Shown in pieces: positions 35,346 to 43,203 of a DNA stretch of 59,237 bases (its first letter is position 1; each line of letters starts with the position of its first letter). Under the pieces are notes generated by a model, which was not told the DNA's origin, did not search any database, and saw only the letters and a program-made list of their open reading frames with translations. The translations under genes and the position numbers were made by a program. Source of the DNA: Bacillota bacterium (GTDB lineage: Bacteria > Bacillota > Clostridia > Lachnospirales > Lachnospiraceae); the NCBI GenBank assembly GCA_023411555.1, contig JAEYOQ010000012.1, positions 1 through 59,237 of the forward strand, in the 5' to 3' direction.

Positions 35346-36569
35346 TTAAGCGTTAAACATAATCTTCTCGCTATTGAAGGCTCTGGTTATCAGTGAAGTA
35401 ATAATTGCTGCCACTACACCGATTGATAAAATAGTCGCTCCGAATTGTGCCAGGGTCAACTCACCTAATAAGAGATTTTGGATGCTTACCGCACTATTAT
35501 AAATAGGGATAAAGAAATTCGTAAACTTCGTGTCACCAGAACCGGCAAAGGTCATAATACTACCGAGCATTACTAGAACATAAGCAGGCATAACGTAAGT
35601 ATTGGCCTCCTTCGAGGTCCTTGCATAGACTGCTATTAATGCTACAATCGATACATAAAGGTAAACTACGACCATTAGTATGGCCAATAGCATAATAATC
35701 TCCAAAGGACTAAATTGAAACGATACTGAGCCTAGCGTTCCACCTGTGGCACCATTCATCAGAATCGGCACAGCAACTACGATGGATACCACATACACGG
35801 CTGCAGATATGCTCGAAAGAATTGCCAAGGATATCAGCTTTCCAAATACAATCTCTCCTCTCTTAATCGGAGAAACCAACATACTGGAAAGTGTTCCTCT
35901 CTCCTTCTCACCGGTAATTGCATCCACACCAAGTCCCATCGCTCCAGCAAAGAGCATGATATTAAGGAGAAATGGTACCAGCATGCCAAGAATTTTACCA
36001 TCTTGCTTCTTCTCATCCATGAGTATAGAGGTTTCTGGCTGCTTATCAATATAAAACACCTGGAGCTGTTCCATATTTCCGATACGTTTTTGAAGTAAAT
36101 TCTGCTGATATGCGTTCAAAATGGTACTGATAAAGCTCTCTCTGGCTGCAGAAGAATAATCCTCCGACGGATTATAGAAGGTCTTCACCTCAGGAATAGG
36201 ATTGCCGACTGTTTGATATGCTTCTATGGTTTCTGAAAAGCTCTCATCAAATATAACCAATAAATCGACTGTTCCTCCCAGTATATTAGCCTTAATATCC
36301 TCCGTATTATCCCCGGCATTCAGATAAGCGATGCTGGCATTATATCCGGATGAAGCAATAAATTCATCCAGCTCCTCAGGAGCATTTTGGATATACACGT
36401 AGGGTACATGTTCTTCGATATCGCTCATCATATTACTAAGTAAGGTTCCCATCAATGAGTACATACCGACAATCATGATGGCGGGCATAATAAAAAGGCT
36501 GAATACCATCTTCTTATCATGAAATACTCTGGATAATTCCTTTGCAATTATGTGTCTTGTTCCATTCAT
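35346..36569 (-). CDS. ABC-2 type exporter permease (NatB-like)
   Basis: A 407-aa membrane subunit of an ABC-2 exporter. One N-terminal span (about 20-40), a large extracellular domain (about 45-185) and five or six C-terminal spans match NatB-type permeases; the coupling segment AITGEKERGTLSSMLVSPIK is diagnostic. It follows the ATPase gene by only 5 nt. The substrate is unknown; NatAB exports Na+ in Bacillus, but similar pairs export drugs or peptides. Confidence 0.9.
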   Translation of the reverse strand: MNGTRHIIAKELSRVFHDKKMVFSLFIMPAIMIVGMYSLMGTLLSNMMSDIEEHVPYVYIQNAPEELDEFIASSGYNASIAYLNAGDNTEDIKANILGGTVDLLVIFDESFSETIEAYQTVGNPIPEVKTFYNPSEDYSSAARESFISTILNAYQQNLLQKRIGNMEQLQVFYIDKQPETSILMDEKKQDGKILGMLVPFLLNIMLFAGAMGLGVDAITGEKERGTLSSMLVSPIKRGEIVFGKLISLAILSSISAAVYVVSIVVAVPILMNGATGGTLGSVSFQFSPLEIIMLLAILMVVVYLYVSIVALIAVYARTSKEANTYVMPAYVLVMLGSIMTFAGSGDTKFTNFFIPIYNSAVSIQNLLLGELTLAQFGATILSIGVVAAIITSLITRAFNSEKIMFNA

Positions 36570-36574
36570 AGCTA

Positions 36575-37351
36575 TTATGCCTCCTCCTTATTATATTTCT
36601 TATATAGCTCAAAGAAAGCATCTTCCAATTCCTCTGATTGTGTATTCCTTAGAATATCCTCCAAGCTTCCTTCCATAACCTTCACACCACCAATAATGAT
36701 ACCGATCCGATCACATAGCTTCTCTGCCTCTGTCATGATATGGGTAGAGATAATGACCGTCTTTCCCTCATCTCTTAACACCTTCAGATAATCGGTAACA
36801 TTTCTTGCTGTGATGATATCAAGACCATTCGTAGGCTCATCAAAAATAACTACCTCCGGATCATGAACAAGGCTTACCGCAATAGATGCCTTCTGCTTCA
36901 TACCTGTGGATAATTCCTCAATCTTCTTATCCTCAAAATCTTTGATTCCAAAATAATGAAACAGCTTCTCACGACGCTCATTAATGATCTTCTCATCCTC
37001 CCCATGCAGCCTTCCGAAGAAATTAAACATATATTTCGGTGAAAACTGAGGGTCCAGCTTTATCTCATTGGTTAAAAAGCAGATACTCTTTCTTACTTTT
37101 TCCGATTCCTTTACCGTATCAAAGCCGCATACCTTCACTTCACCCTGTGTCGGCTTCAATAAGGTCGCAATGGTACGGAGTGCCGTCGTCTTACCGGCAC
37201 CATTTGGTCCGAGTAATCCGTATATTTCCCCGGGTTTCGCCTCCAGCGATAGCTTATCCAGCGCCTTTTTCATATTCTTCTTTGTCTTAAGCTCCATCAT
37301 CTGCTTCTTGTTCAGCTTATAGACCTTAGTCAGATCCTTAATAACAATCAC
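36575..37351 (-). CDS. ABC exporter ATP-binding protein (NatA-like)
   Basis: A 258-aa ATPase. Walker A is GLLGPNGAGKTT (about 45-56), the ABC signature ELSTGMKQKASIA, Walker B VVIFDEPTNGLD, and the switch His is in ISTHIMTEAE. The start is a GTG preceded by AGGAAAGG. It pairs with the permease just downstream. Its promoter overlaps a small inverted repeat, so the pair is probably inducible. Confidence 0.94.
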   Translation of the reverse strand: MIVIKDLTKVYKLNKKQMMELKTKKNMKKALDKLSLEAKPGEIYGLLGPNGAGKTTALRTIATLLKPTQGEVKVCGFDTVKESEKVRKSICFLTNEIKLDPQFSPKYMFNFFGRLHGEDEKIINERREKLFHYFGIKDFEDKKIEELSTGMKQKASIAVSLVHDPEVVIFDEPTNGLDIITARNVTDYLKVLRDEGKTVIISTHIMTEAEKLCDRIGIIIGGVKVMEGSLEDILRNTQSEELEDAFFELYKKYNKEEA

Positions 37352-37424
37352 TTGATTTCACACCTTTCCTAATTATAATCTTCATACTCTATGTGGCATG
37401 AAGCACTCTAACAATTCTGAATAA

Positions 37425-37462
37425 TATACTTTTCAGTATACATGTAGCACTCGTCTTGTCAA
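37425..37462 (-). promoter_or_regulatory. Promoter and operator-like palindrome of the ABC exporter
   Basis: On the minus strand TTGACA (complement of 37457-37462), a 16-bp spacer and TATACT (complement of 37435-37440). The -10 box is one half of the palindrome TATACT-TTTC-AGTATA (37425-37440). A repressor or activator that binds here could control the exporter. Confidence 0.65.
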
Positions 37463-37511
37463 CCAGTATATTCCAGATATGTAATTAATTGTACTATGAA
37501 AGGATTAACAA

Positions 37512-37553
37512 AAAAGTAGGATTTTATTAGAAATACATTAAAATCCTACTTTT
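37512..37553 (-). terminator. Terminator of dtd
   Basis: AAAAGTAGGATTTTA (37512-37526) and TAAAATCCTACTTTT (37539-37553) form a perfect 15-bp stem followed by T residues on the minus strand. It lies just after the dtd stop codon at 37569. Confidence 0.9.
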
Positions 37554-37568
37554 AAGCTTTCTATGCAA

Positions 37569-38021
37569 TTATCGTTCAATCATTCTTTCATCCAATACAA
37601 TGGTAAAAGGACCGTCATTCACTAAGGATACCTTCATATCTCCACCGAATTCTCCGGCCTCCACCCTACCCAGGCGACTTCGGATATTATCGAGAAAATA
37701 CTCATAAAGCTCCTTCGCTTTTGCTGCACCAGCTGCATTAATAAAATCAGGACGGTTCCCCTTTCTACAATCAGCATATAGAGTAAATTGGGATACAACG
37801 AGAACTTCACCCTGTACATCCTGTAAGGAAAGATTCGTCTTTCCGTTCTCATCAGCAAATATTCGCAGCTTCAATATCTTATCAAGGTATTTATCTGCAA
37901 TTTCCTTGGTGTCTTCATTACCGACACCGAGCAGGATTAAAAAGCCCTTCCCGATGGAACCGATACATTTACCCTCTACTGTCACGCCAGCTTCTAGTAC
38001 TCTTTGAATTACAACTCTCAT
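37569..38021 (-). CDS. dtd: D-aminoacyl-tRNA deacylase
   Basis: A 150-aa enzyme that hydrolyses D-aminoacyl-tRNA (and Gly-tRNA-Ala), a translation-proofreading step. The active-site motifs SQFTL (in VLVVSQFTLYADC) and NDGPFT near the end (the NxGPxT motif) are present. ATG 38021 is used, 8 nt after GAAAGG. It is directly upstream of the terminator and downstream of the glycosylase gene (about 20 nt), probably in one transcript. Confidence 0.96.
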   Translation of the reverse strand: MRVVIQRVLEAGVTVEGKCIGSIGKGFLILLGVGNEDTKEIADKYLDKILKLRIFADENGKTNLSLQDVQGEVLVVSQFTLYADCRKGNRPDFINAAGAAKAKELYEYFLDNIRSRLGRVEAGEFGGDMKVSLVNDGPFTIVLDERMIER

Positions 38022-38042
38022 ATTCAAATCCTTTCGTAGCTC

Positions 38043-38531
38043 TCATGTAAAAGTCCGTAAAATACTCCATTCCTTAATCAGACAATCCATAGAACAGGAT
38101 GCATTCGCAGGACTTGTAGATGGGAGTCTCAGCGCTTCTATTCCCGTTATGGGAAAGATGTGTTTCATATATAATCGATGGGAGGTGTTCCCATTGGAGA
38201 TAATCTTATTTAGCTTTACCACCTTTAGTATCGTAGACAAATCGTTGGGGATGACATTCTTAATACTACTGTCGGCAGATCCGATAATATCACAGCTTTG
38301 AATCACATCCCATAGAGCGATACCATTACGAAAAAGTAATTCCCGCTTCTCTTCCTGCGTAACCGGCACCGGCTCGTCAAAGACAGTACTGATCACTCTC
38401 CAAAAACGATTCTGGGGATGCTGGTAAAAGAACTGTGCCTCTCTTGACTTGACCGAGGGAAAAGAGCCTAGTACCAAAACCTTAGAATCCATATTATAGA
38501 CGGGTGGAATCGGATGTGTTACTCTCTCCAT
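38043..38531 (-). CDS. Uracil-DNA-glycosylase-fold DNA-deoxyinosine glycosylase
   Basis: About 162 aa, UDG superfamily. The N-terminal motif LGSFPSVKSREAQFFYQHPQNRFW matches the hypoxanthine-DNA glycosylase type (family 6). The C-terminal LPSTSPANA supplies the second active-site segment. It removes deaminated purines (hypoxanthine) from DNA in characterised relatives. ATG 38531 is chosen with AGGTGATAAA before it. It forms a likely transcript with dtd. Confidence 0.88.
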   Translation of the reverse strand: MERVTHPIPPVYNMDSKVLVLGSFPSVKSREAQFFYQHPQNRFWRVISTVFDEPVPVTQEEKRELLFRNGIALWDVIQSCDIIGSADSSIKNVIPNDLSTILKVVKLNKIISNGNTSHRLYMKHIFPITGIEALRLPSTSPANASCSMDCLIKEWSILRTFT

Positions 38532-38587
38532 TTTATCACCTCGCATTCATCTAGTCTAACCAGGCATTCAGGCTTTTTATCTTACCT

Positions 38588-39763
38588 TTATTTCAGAATC
38601 TCCTTTAAGAAGGAGGTTCCTGCTATCTTCTGCGGAATTTGATAATAATCGAGAATGGTTGCTGCTATATCTGAATAGCTTGCTCTGGTTCCAAGGTTTA
38701 ATCCCTGCTTCACCTGCTTGCCATATACCACCAAGGGAACATATTCTCTGGAATGATCAGTAGACGGAGTGGATGGATCGCACCCATGGTCTGCGGTAAC
38801 AATGAGGATATCCTCATCGCGAAATCCTTCCAGTATTCTTGGCAGCTGCTCATCAAAATAGGTCAGAGCCTTTGCATAGCCATCCACGTCATTACGATGA
38901 CCATAAATCATATCAAAATCTACAAGGTTAACAAAGCATAGTCCATTGAAATCTCTTCCGAGACGCTCAATCGTCTTCTCAATTCCCTCAGCATTGTCAT
39001 GGGTCCGAACTGTATCGGTTATTCCTTTACCGGCAAAGATATCATAGATTTTACCTACCGCTAAGACATCCAGCCCTGCTTCCTTCATCTGATCCATAAA
39101 GGTTAAGGATGGCTCTAGAGAATAATCATGACGATTTGAGGTACGCTTATAATCTGGATAGGCTCCAGTGAATGGTCTGGCAATAACACGTCCCACCGCA
39201 TGCTCACCGGTCAGTAGCTCTCTTGCTATTTCGCAATAGCGGTAGAGCTCCTCAAGCGGTACAACTTCTTCGTGGGCGGCAATTTGAAATACACTGTCCG
39301 CTGAGGTATATACGATTAAGGCACCCGTTTCTACATGCTCCTTGCCATAATCTCTAATTACATCTGTACCAGAATAGGGAAGGTTACAGATTACCTTACG
39401 ACCGGTTTTCTCCTCAAAGGGCTTTAATATCTCCTCAGGGAAACCATTTGGATAGGTAGGGAAAGGACTCTCCGATATAACACCTGCAATTTCCCAATGT
39501 CCGGTGGTCGTATCCTTACCCTTAGATAGCTCTGCCATTCTGGCTACTACTCCCTCGAAGGGTAGATCATCCTTAATCTCCGGGAACTTCTCTTTTACTC
39601 CGTCGATATGAAATAATCCCAGCTTCTTCATATTCGGCATATTAAAATACTGGCTAGTGGACGCCGCATACAGGGTATGACTTCCCTCATCACCATAACT
39701 GGATGCATCGGGTAATTCACCGATTCCTACACTATCTAAAACTACAATAAATACACGCTTCAT
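38588..39763 (-). CDS. deoB: Phosphopentomutase
   Basis: A 391-aa alkaline-phosphatase-superfamily mutase that interconverts (deoxy)ribose-1-phosphate and -5-phosphate in nucleoside catabolism. The metal sites are visible as VLDSVGIGELPDASSYGDEGSHTL at the start (bound Asp) and ILIVTADHGCDPSTPSTDHSRE near the end. The threonine that becomes phosphorylated lies in GKDTTTGHWE. GGAGG precedes the ATG. No other deo gene is adjacent. Confidence 0.97.
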   Translation of the reverse strand: MKRVFIVVLDSVGIGELPDASSYGDEGSHTLYAASTSQYFNMPNMKKLGLFHIDGVKEKFPEIKDDLPFEGVVARMAELSKGKDTTTGHWEIAGVISESPFPTYPNGFPEEILKPFEEKTGRKVICNLPYSGTDVIRDYGKEHVETGALIVYTSADSVFQIAAHEEVVPLEELYRYCEIARELLTGEHAVGRVIARPFTGAYPDYKRTSNRHDYSLEPSLTFMDQMKEAGLDVLAVGKIYDIFAGKGITDTVRTHDNAEGIEKTIERLGRDFNGLCFVNLVDFDMIYGHRNDVDGYAKALTYFDEQLPRILEGFRDEDILIVTADHGCDPSTPSTDHSREYVPLVVYGKQVKQGLNLGTRASYSDIAATILDYYQIPQKIAGTSFLKEILK

Positions 39764-40260
39764 ACTAATCCTCCATTCTGCCGCAGAGATAACATTGGGC
39801 GGCTAACTAATAACTCCAATCACGATTAGGAATATATCTGTTTTTGCATAGTAACAGCTTATCCTAACACTAGGGTAATGTATTGATGAGAAGTAACGTT
39901 CCTCTTAGTAACGATTTCTCTAAAAATAGACTTTTTTGAATCTATTCATATTATAGTTAGTTTTTGGATTTATGTCCATAATTTATTCACCCAGAAGCTC
40001 TCGTTTATTCATTAAAAATTTCTAAAGTTGACTTCCTATGTCATGATTTGCGGTATTATTTTTCAAAAATGCATCATAATATTTTCTTAAGGAAAAAGTA
40101 AATTATAGTATATTGTTATCCAAAATATATTGTGCTATAATAACGTCGACATAGGGAAGCCCTGGGCTTCCTAGAAAGAAGGGCCGCAGAACTCACACAG
40201 TAGCGCTCCTTCCTTACATGGTAAATACTCAGTAGTGATTACTAGAAAGGTTGATGTCCA
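39764..40260. other. Intergenic region with the PAP2 promoter and leader
   Basis: 497 bp. The left 350 bp are AT-rich with no gene or structure that I recognise. The right part contains the PAP2 promoter (40113-40141) and a ~110-nt leader. The leader holds the hairpin GGAAGCCC/GGGCTTCC (about 40154-40171) and a GC-rich stretch to about 40220. No riboswitch class was matched. Confidence 0.5.
40113..40141 (+). promoter_or_regulatory. Promoter of the PAP2 gene
   Basis: TTGTTA (40113-40118), 17 bp, then an extended -10 TGC-TATAAT (40133-40141). This gives a leader of about 110 nt, long enough for leader regulation. Confidence 0.8.
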
Positions 40261-40944
40261 ATGAAGTTTTTAAAGACATTGAAAAATTTCATAATAAGAT
40301 ATAAGCATGGCTGGGTTCTATCTTACTTCTTTGTTTATATGGTCTGGTTCTCTTATCTGGAGAGAACGGTAACCACCAAGTTTCATCCAATTCATTCCAG
40401 GTTGGATAATCTCATTCCCTTTAATGAGATATTTATCATACCCTATATTATTTGGTTTGCATACATTGCGGTAACCGTGTCCTACTTTCTTCTAACATCA
40501 AAACAGGACTTTTATCGATGTTGTGCTTTCCTATTCTCCGGAATGACCATATGCCTGATTATCTATACTGTATGGCCCAACGGTCATTATCTGAGAGTTA
40601 ACTTAGACTCCTTAGGCAGAAGCAATATCTTTATTGATATGTTATCAACCATCTATTCCATAGACACAGCAACGAATGTCTTCCCGAGCATCCATGTGCT
40701 CAATTCTATTGGAGCGATGATTGCTATTAATAAGAGCGAAAAGCTTCGTAATATCGCCTGGATTCAATGGACTGCTTTATTATTAACCGTTTCAATTTGT
40801 CTATCTACGGTTTTCTTAAAGCAGCATTCCGTTTTGGATATCCTGGGAGCAGTCGCACTCAGTATCATCCTTTATATAATCGTTTATACACCACATCGAT
40901 TAAGAGAGGTTCCAAATCAGGAGCTTTCCAAGAACCCAAGCTAG
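40261..40944 (+). CDS. PAP2-superfamily membrane phosphatase (inositol-phosphotransferase-type)
   Basis: 227 aa with about six membrane spans. The PAP2 catalytic residues are visible as FPSIHV (about 145-150) and KQHSVLDILGA (about 190-200), the arrangement of the Aur1/PAP2_3 group. It acts on a lipid phosphate at the membrane, perhaps undecaprenyl-pyrophosphate or a phospholipid. It has AAAGG before the ATG and a long leader with a strong hairpin. It ends convergent with the glycosyltransferase gene, with a shared terminator. Confidence 0.9.
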   Translation: MKFLKTLKNFIIRYKHGWVLSYFFVYMVWFSYLERTVTTKFHPIHSRLDNLIPFNEIFIIPYIIWFAYIAVTVSYFLLTSKQDFYRCCAFLFSGMTICLIIYTVWPNGHYLRVNLDSLGRSNIFIDMLSTIYSIDTATNVFPSIHVLNSIGAMIAINKSEKLRNIAWIQWTALLLTVSICLSTVFLKQHSVLDILGAVALSIILYIIVYTPHRLREVPNQELSKNPS

Positions 40945-40968
40945 CAGGTATATTTCTTATAAGACACT

Positions 40969-41015
40969 AAAACAGCCGTAGAGCAATGCTGCATGCAATG
41001 CTCAACGGCTGTTTT
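40969..41015. terminator. Bidirectional terminator between PAP2 and glycosyltransferase genes
   Basis: AAAACAGCCGT (40969-40979) pairs with ACGGCTGTTTT (41005-41015), with an inner pairing GAGCA/TGCTC. T-runs are present on both sides. Confidence 0.9.
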
Positions 41016-41018
41016 TTG

Positions 41019-42035
41019 TTAATTAAATCCATAAATCTTTCTTATTATATTATACCCTAGTTCGACCAACCTACGTCCAAACTTACCAGGAAGATTCATC
41101 GACTGTCCAAGAATCTGGGAGTGTATTTTACGATAAAGCCATTTATCATAGTTTTTCAGATAATCCCACAGTTCCCGCTTCTTTTTTAGACTTTCTTCTG
41201 TGCCCTCCTTAATCAGAAAGACGCTGCTAACAGCCATCATCATAGAAAGGTACTTAATCATATACTTCTGAAGCTTCTTACTTTTTAATTGCTGCAGGTC
41301 ATGAGATTCTATCATTATCTTCGTGATACGAAGCTGTTGATCAATTCTTTTGATCATAACCTGTTCATTCACAGACTGGTCTGATCTTCCGATAAAATAC
41401 CGATAAAGATTGACATCCATATAATACATGGTCTTGACGAAAGGCAAAGGCTGATATACAAAGATGTTATCCACATAGAAGGTATGTTTAGGAAGGTGAA
41501 TTCCACAGCTCTTTAGCAGCTTGGTGCGATAAATTGTGGAATGCATCAAAATATTCTGGCTTTGTCTGAAATGCATAATATCATTCCAGGTAAAAATACG
41601 ATTCTCAGGCAAAGCCCTATGATAATTGATTATCTTCTTTTTCTTGGCATCCACCTTCTCATATACATAATTCGCCAAGAACAGGTCTGGACTATTACCG
41701 TCGGCAATCAGATTCTTAAGAACCTCCATTACCTGCCCTAACGCTATTTCATTTACCCAATCATCACTGTCCACAACCTTAAAATATAAGCCTGTTGCAT
41801 TGGCAAGACCCGTATTAACAGCTTGGCCATGACCACCATTCTCCTGGTAGATTACTTTGATTATACTGGGGTATTTAGCTTGATATTCCTCAGCGATCCT
41901 TTGTGTATCATCTACAGAGCCATCATTTACTATGATGATCTCCATCTCTTCCCCACCAGTCAATAAGGTGTCAATGGCATGGCTCATATAAGCCGCAGAA
42001 TTATAGCAGGGTATCGCTGCTGTTAGTAGCTTCAT
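41019..42035 (-). CDS. Family 2 glycosyltransferase
   Basis: A 338-aa GT-A glycosyltransferase. The N-terminal nucleotide-sugar-binding motif is AAIPCYNSAAYM, IIIVNDGSVDDT follows, and the DxD-type metal site is VVDSDDWV (about 89-96). A helical C-terminal region has no membrane span. It transfers a sugar from a nucleotide sugar to a cell-surface acceptor in family members; the acceptor is unknown here. The next gene upstream is the M29 aminopeptidase, about 20 nt away. Confidence 0.93.
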   Translation of the reverse strand: MKLLTAAIPCYNSAAYMSHAIDTLLTGGEEMEIIIVNDGSVDDTQRIAEEYQAKYPSIIKVIYQENGGHGQAVNTGLANATGLYFKVVDSDDWVNEIALGQVMEVLKNLIADGNSPDLFLANYVYEKVDAKKKKIINYHRALPENRIFTWNDIMHFRQSQNILMHSTIYRTKLLKSCGIHLPKHTFYVDNIFVYQPLPFVKTMYYMDVNLYRYFIGRSDQSVNEQVMIKRIDQQLRITKIMIESHDLQQLKSKKLQKYMIKYLSMMMAVSSVFLIKEGTEESLKKKRELWDYLKNYDKWLYRKIHSQILGQSMNLPGKFGRRLVELGYNIIRKIYGFN

Positions 42036-42055
42036 GCTTTCTTTCCGCCCCTTCC

Positions 42056-43174
42056 TTAGATTAAATTCTCAGGGTTTAAGCATTCTAATTCTTTAATTAC
42101 AAAACGACCGTTCTTACGAATTAACACATCATCAAAGTAGATTTCTCCACCACCGTATTCGGGAGTCTGAATACATACAAGATCCCAATGTATAGCGGAA
42201 TGGTTACCGTTCGGCGCCTGATCCTCATAACAGTTACCAGGCGTAAAGTGGAAGGAGCCCATAATCTTCTCATCAAACAGAGTATCCTTCATCGGTTTTA
42301 GGATATATGGATTCACTCCGATTGCAAACTCACCGATATAACGAGCGCCTTCGTCGGTATCTAGTACATGGTTAATTCGATCGGTATCATTGGCAGTAGC
42401 CTTTACTATCTTACCATTCTCAAAGGTAAAGCTTATATTCTCATAGGTAAAGCCCTGGAATACTGCAGGGGTGTTGTAGCTGAGGGTACCGTTAACTGAC
42501 TCGCGAACCGGAGCAGTATATACCTCACCATCAGGGATATTGCGTTCCCCATCACAGGGTACAGCAGGAATATTCTTAATGGAGAAGCTTAAATCTGTTC
42601 CAGGTCCAACAATTTTAACACGATCCGTACGATTCATTAAGTCTACCAGTGGCTTCATAGCTTCACCCATTTTTGCATAATCAAGACAGCAAACATTGAA
42701 ATAGAAGTCTTCAAATGCTTCTACACTTGTATTGGAAAGCTGAGCCATCGCTGCATTTGGATAGCGGAGCACAACCCATCTGGTCTTAGGAACACGAATG
42801 TTATGATGAACCGGTGTTGAATAATAGGTCTCATAAAGCTTCATCTTTTCTGCAGGTATATCAGCTAGCTCAGATACATTATCACTTCCGCGAACTCCTA
42901 TATAGCAATCCATCTGCTCCATCTCAGCACCATCAATCTTGGCCATCAGGGATAACTGCTCCTCAGTACAGTTTAGCAGCATCTCTCTCTGAAGCTTCAC
43001 ATCAGTATAATGTACAAAGGGAACTCCACCCACTTTATATATTTCCTTAACAAGCTGTCTTGCAAGATCCTGCGTGGATACACCAATATAGTGAACATAT
43101 ACCTTATCGCCTTGCTTTACCTTCATTGAATAATTAACTAAATTACGTGCCAGTACTTTAATTCTTTCATCCAT
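42056..43174 (-). CDS. M29-family aminopeptidase
   Basis: A 372-aa thermophilic-type metallo-aminopeptidase (AmpS/AmpT family, cobalt- or zinc-dependent). Family segments are VLRYPNAAMAQLSN, GTDLSFSIKNIPAVPCDGE, EVYTAPVRESVNGT and FTPGNCYEDQAPNGNHSAIHWD, which hold the metal-ligand Glu and His residues. It releases N-terminal amino acids from peptides in the cytoplasm. AAGGAG precedes the ATG. It lies between the glycosyltransferase and the 853-aa gene and may be co-transcribed with both. Confidence 0.94.
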   Translation of the reverse strand: MDERIKVLARNLVNYSMKVKQGDKVYVHYIGVSTQDLARQLVKEIYKVGGVPFVHYTDVKLQREMLLNCTEEQLSLMAKIDGAEMEQMDCYIGVRGSDNVSELADIPAEKMKLYETYYSTPVHHNIRVPKTRWVVLRYPNAAMAQLSNTSVEAFEDFYFNVCCLDYAKMGEAMKPLVDLMNRTDRVKIVGPGTDLSFSIKNIPAVPCDGERNIPDGEVYTAPVRESVNGTLSYNTPAVFQGFTYENISFTFENGKIVKATANDTDRINHVLDTDEGARYIGEFAIGVNPYILKPMKDTLFDEKIMGSFHFTPGNCYEDQAPNGNHSAIHWDLVCIQTPEYGGGEIYFDDVLIRKNGRFVIKELECLNPENLI

Positions 43175-43203
43175 ATTACTATCTCCTTATCATTTTTTAT
43201 ATA

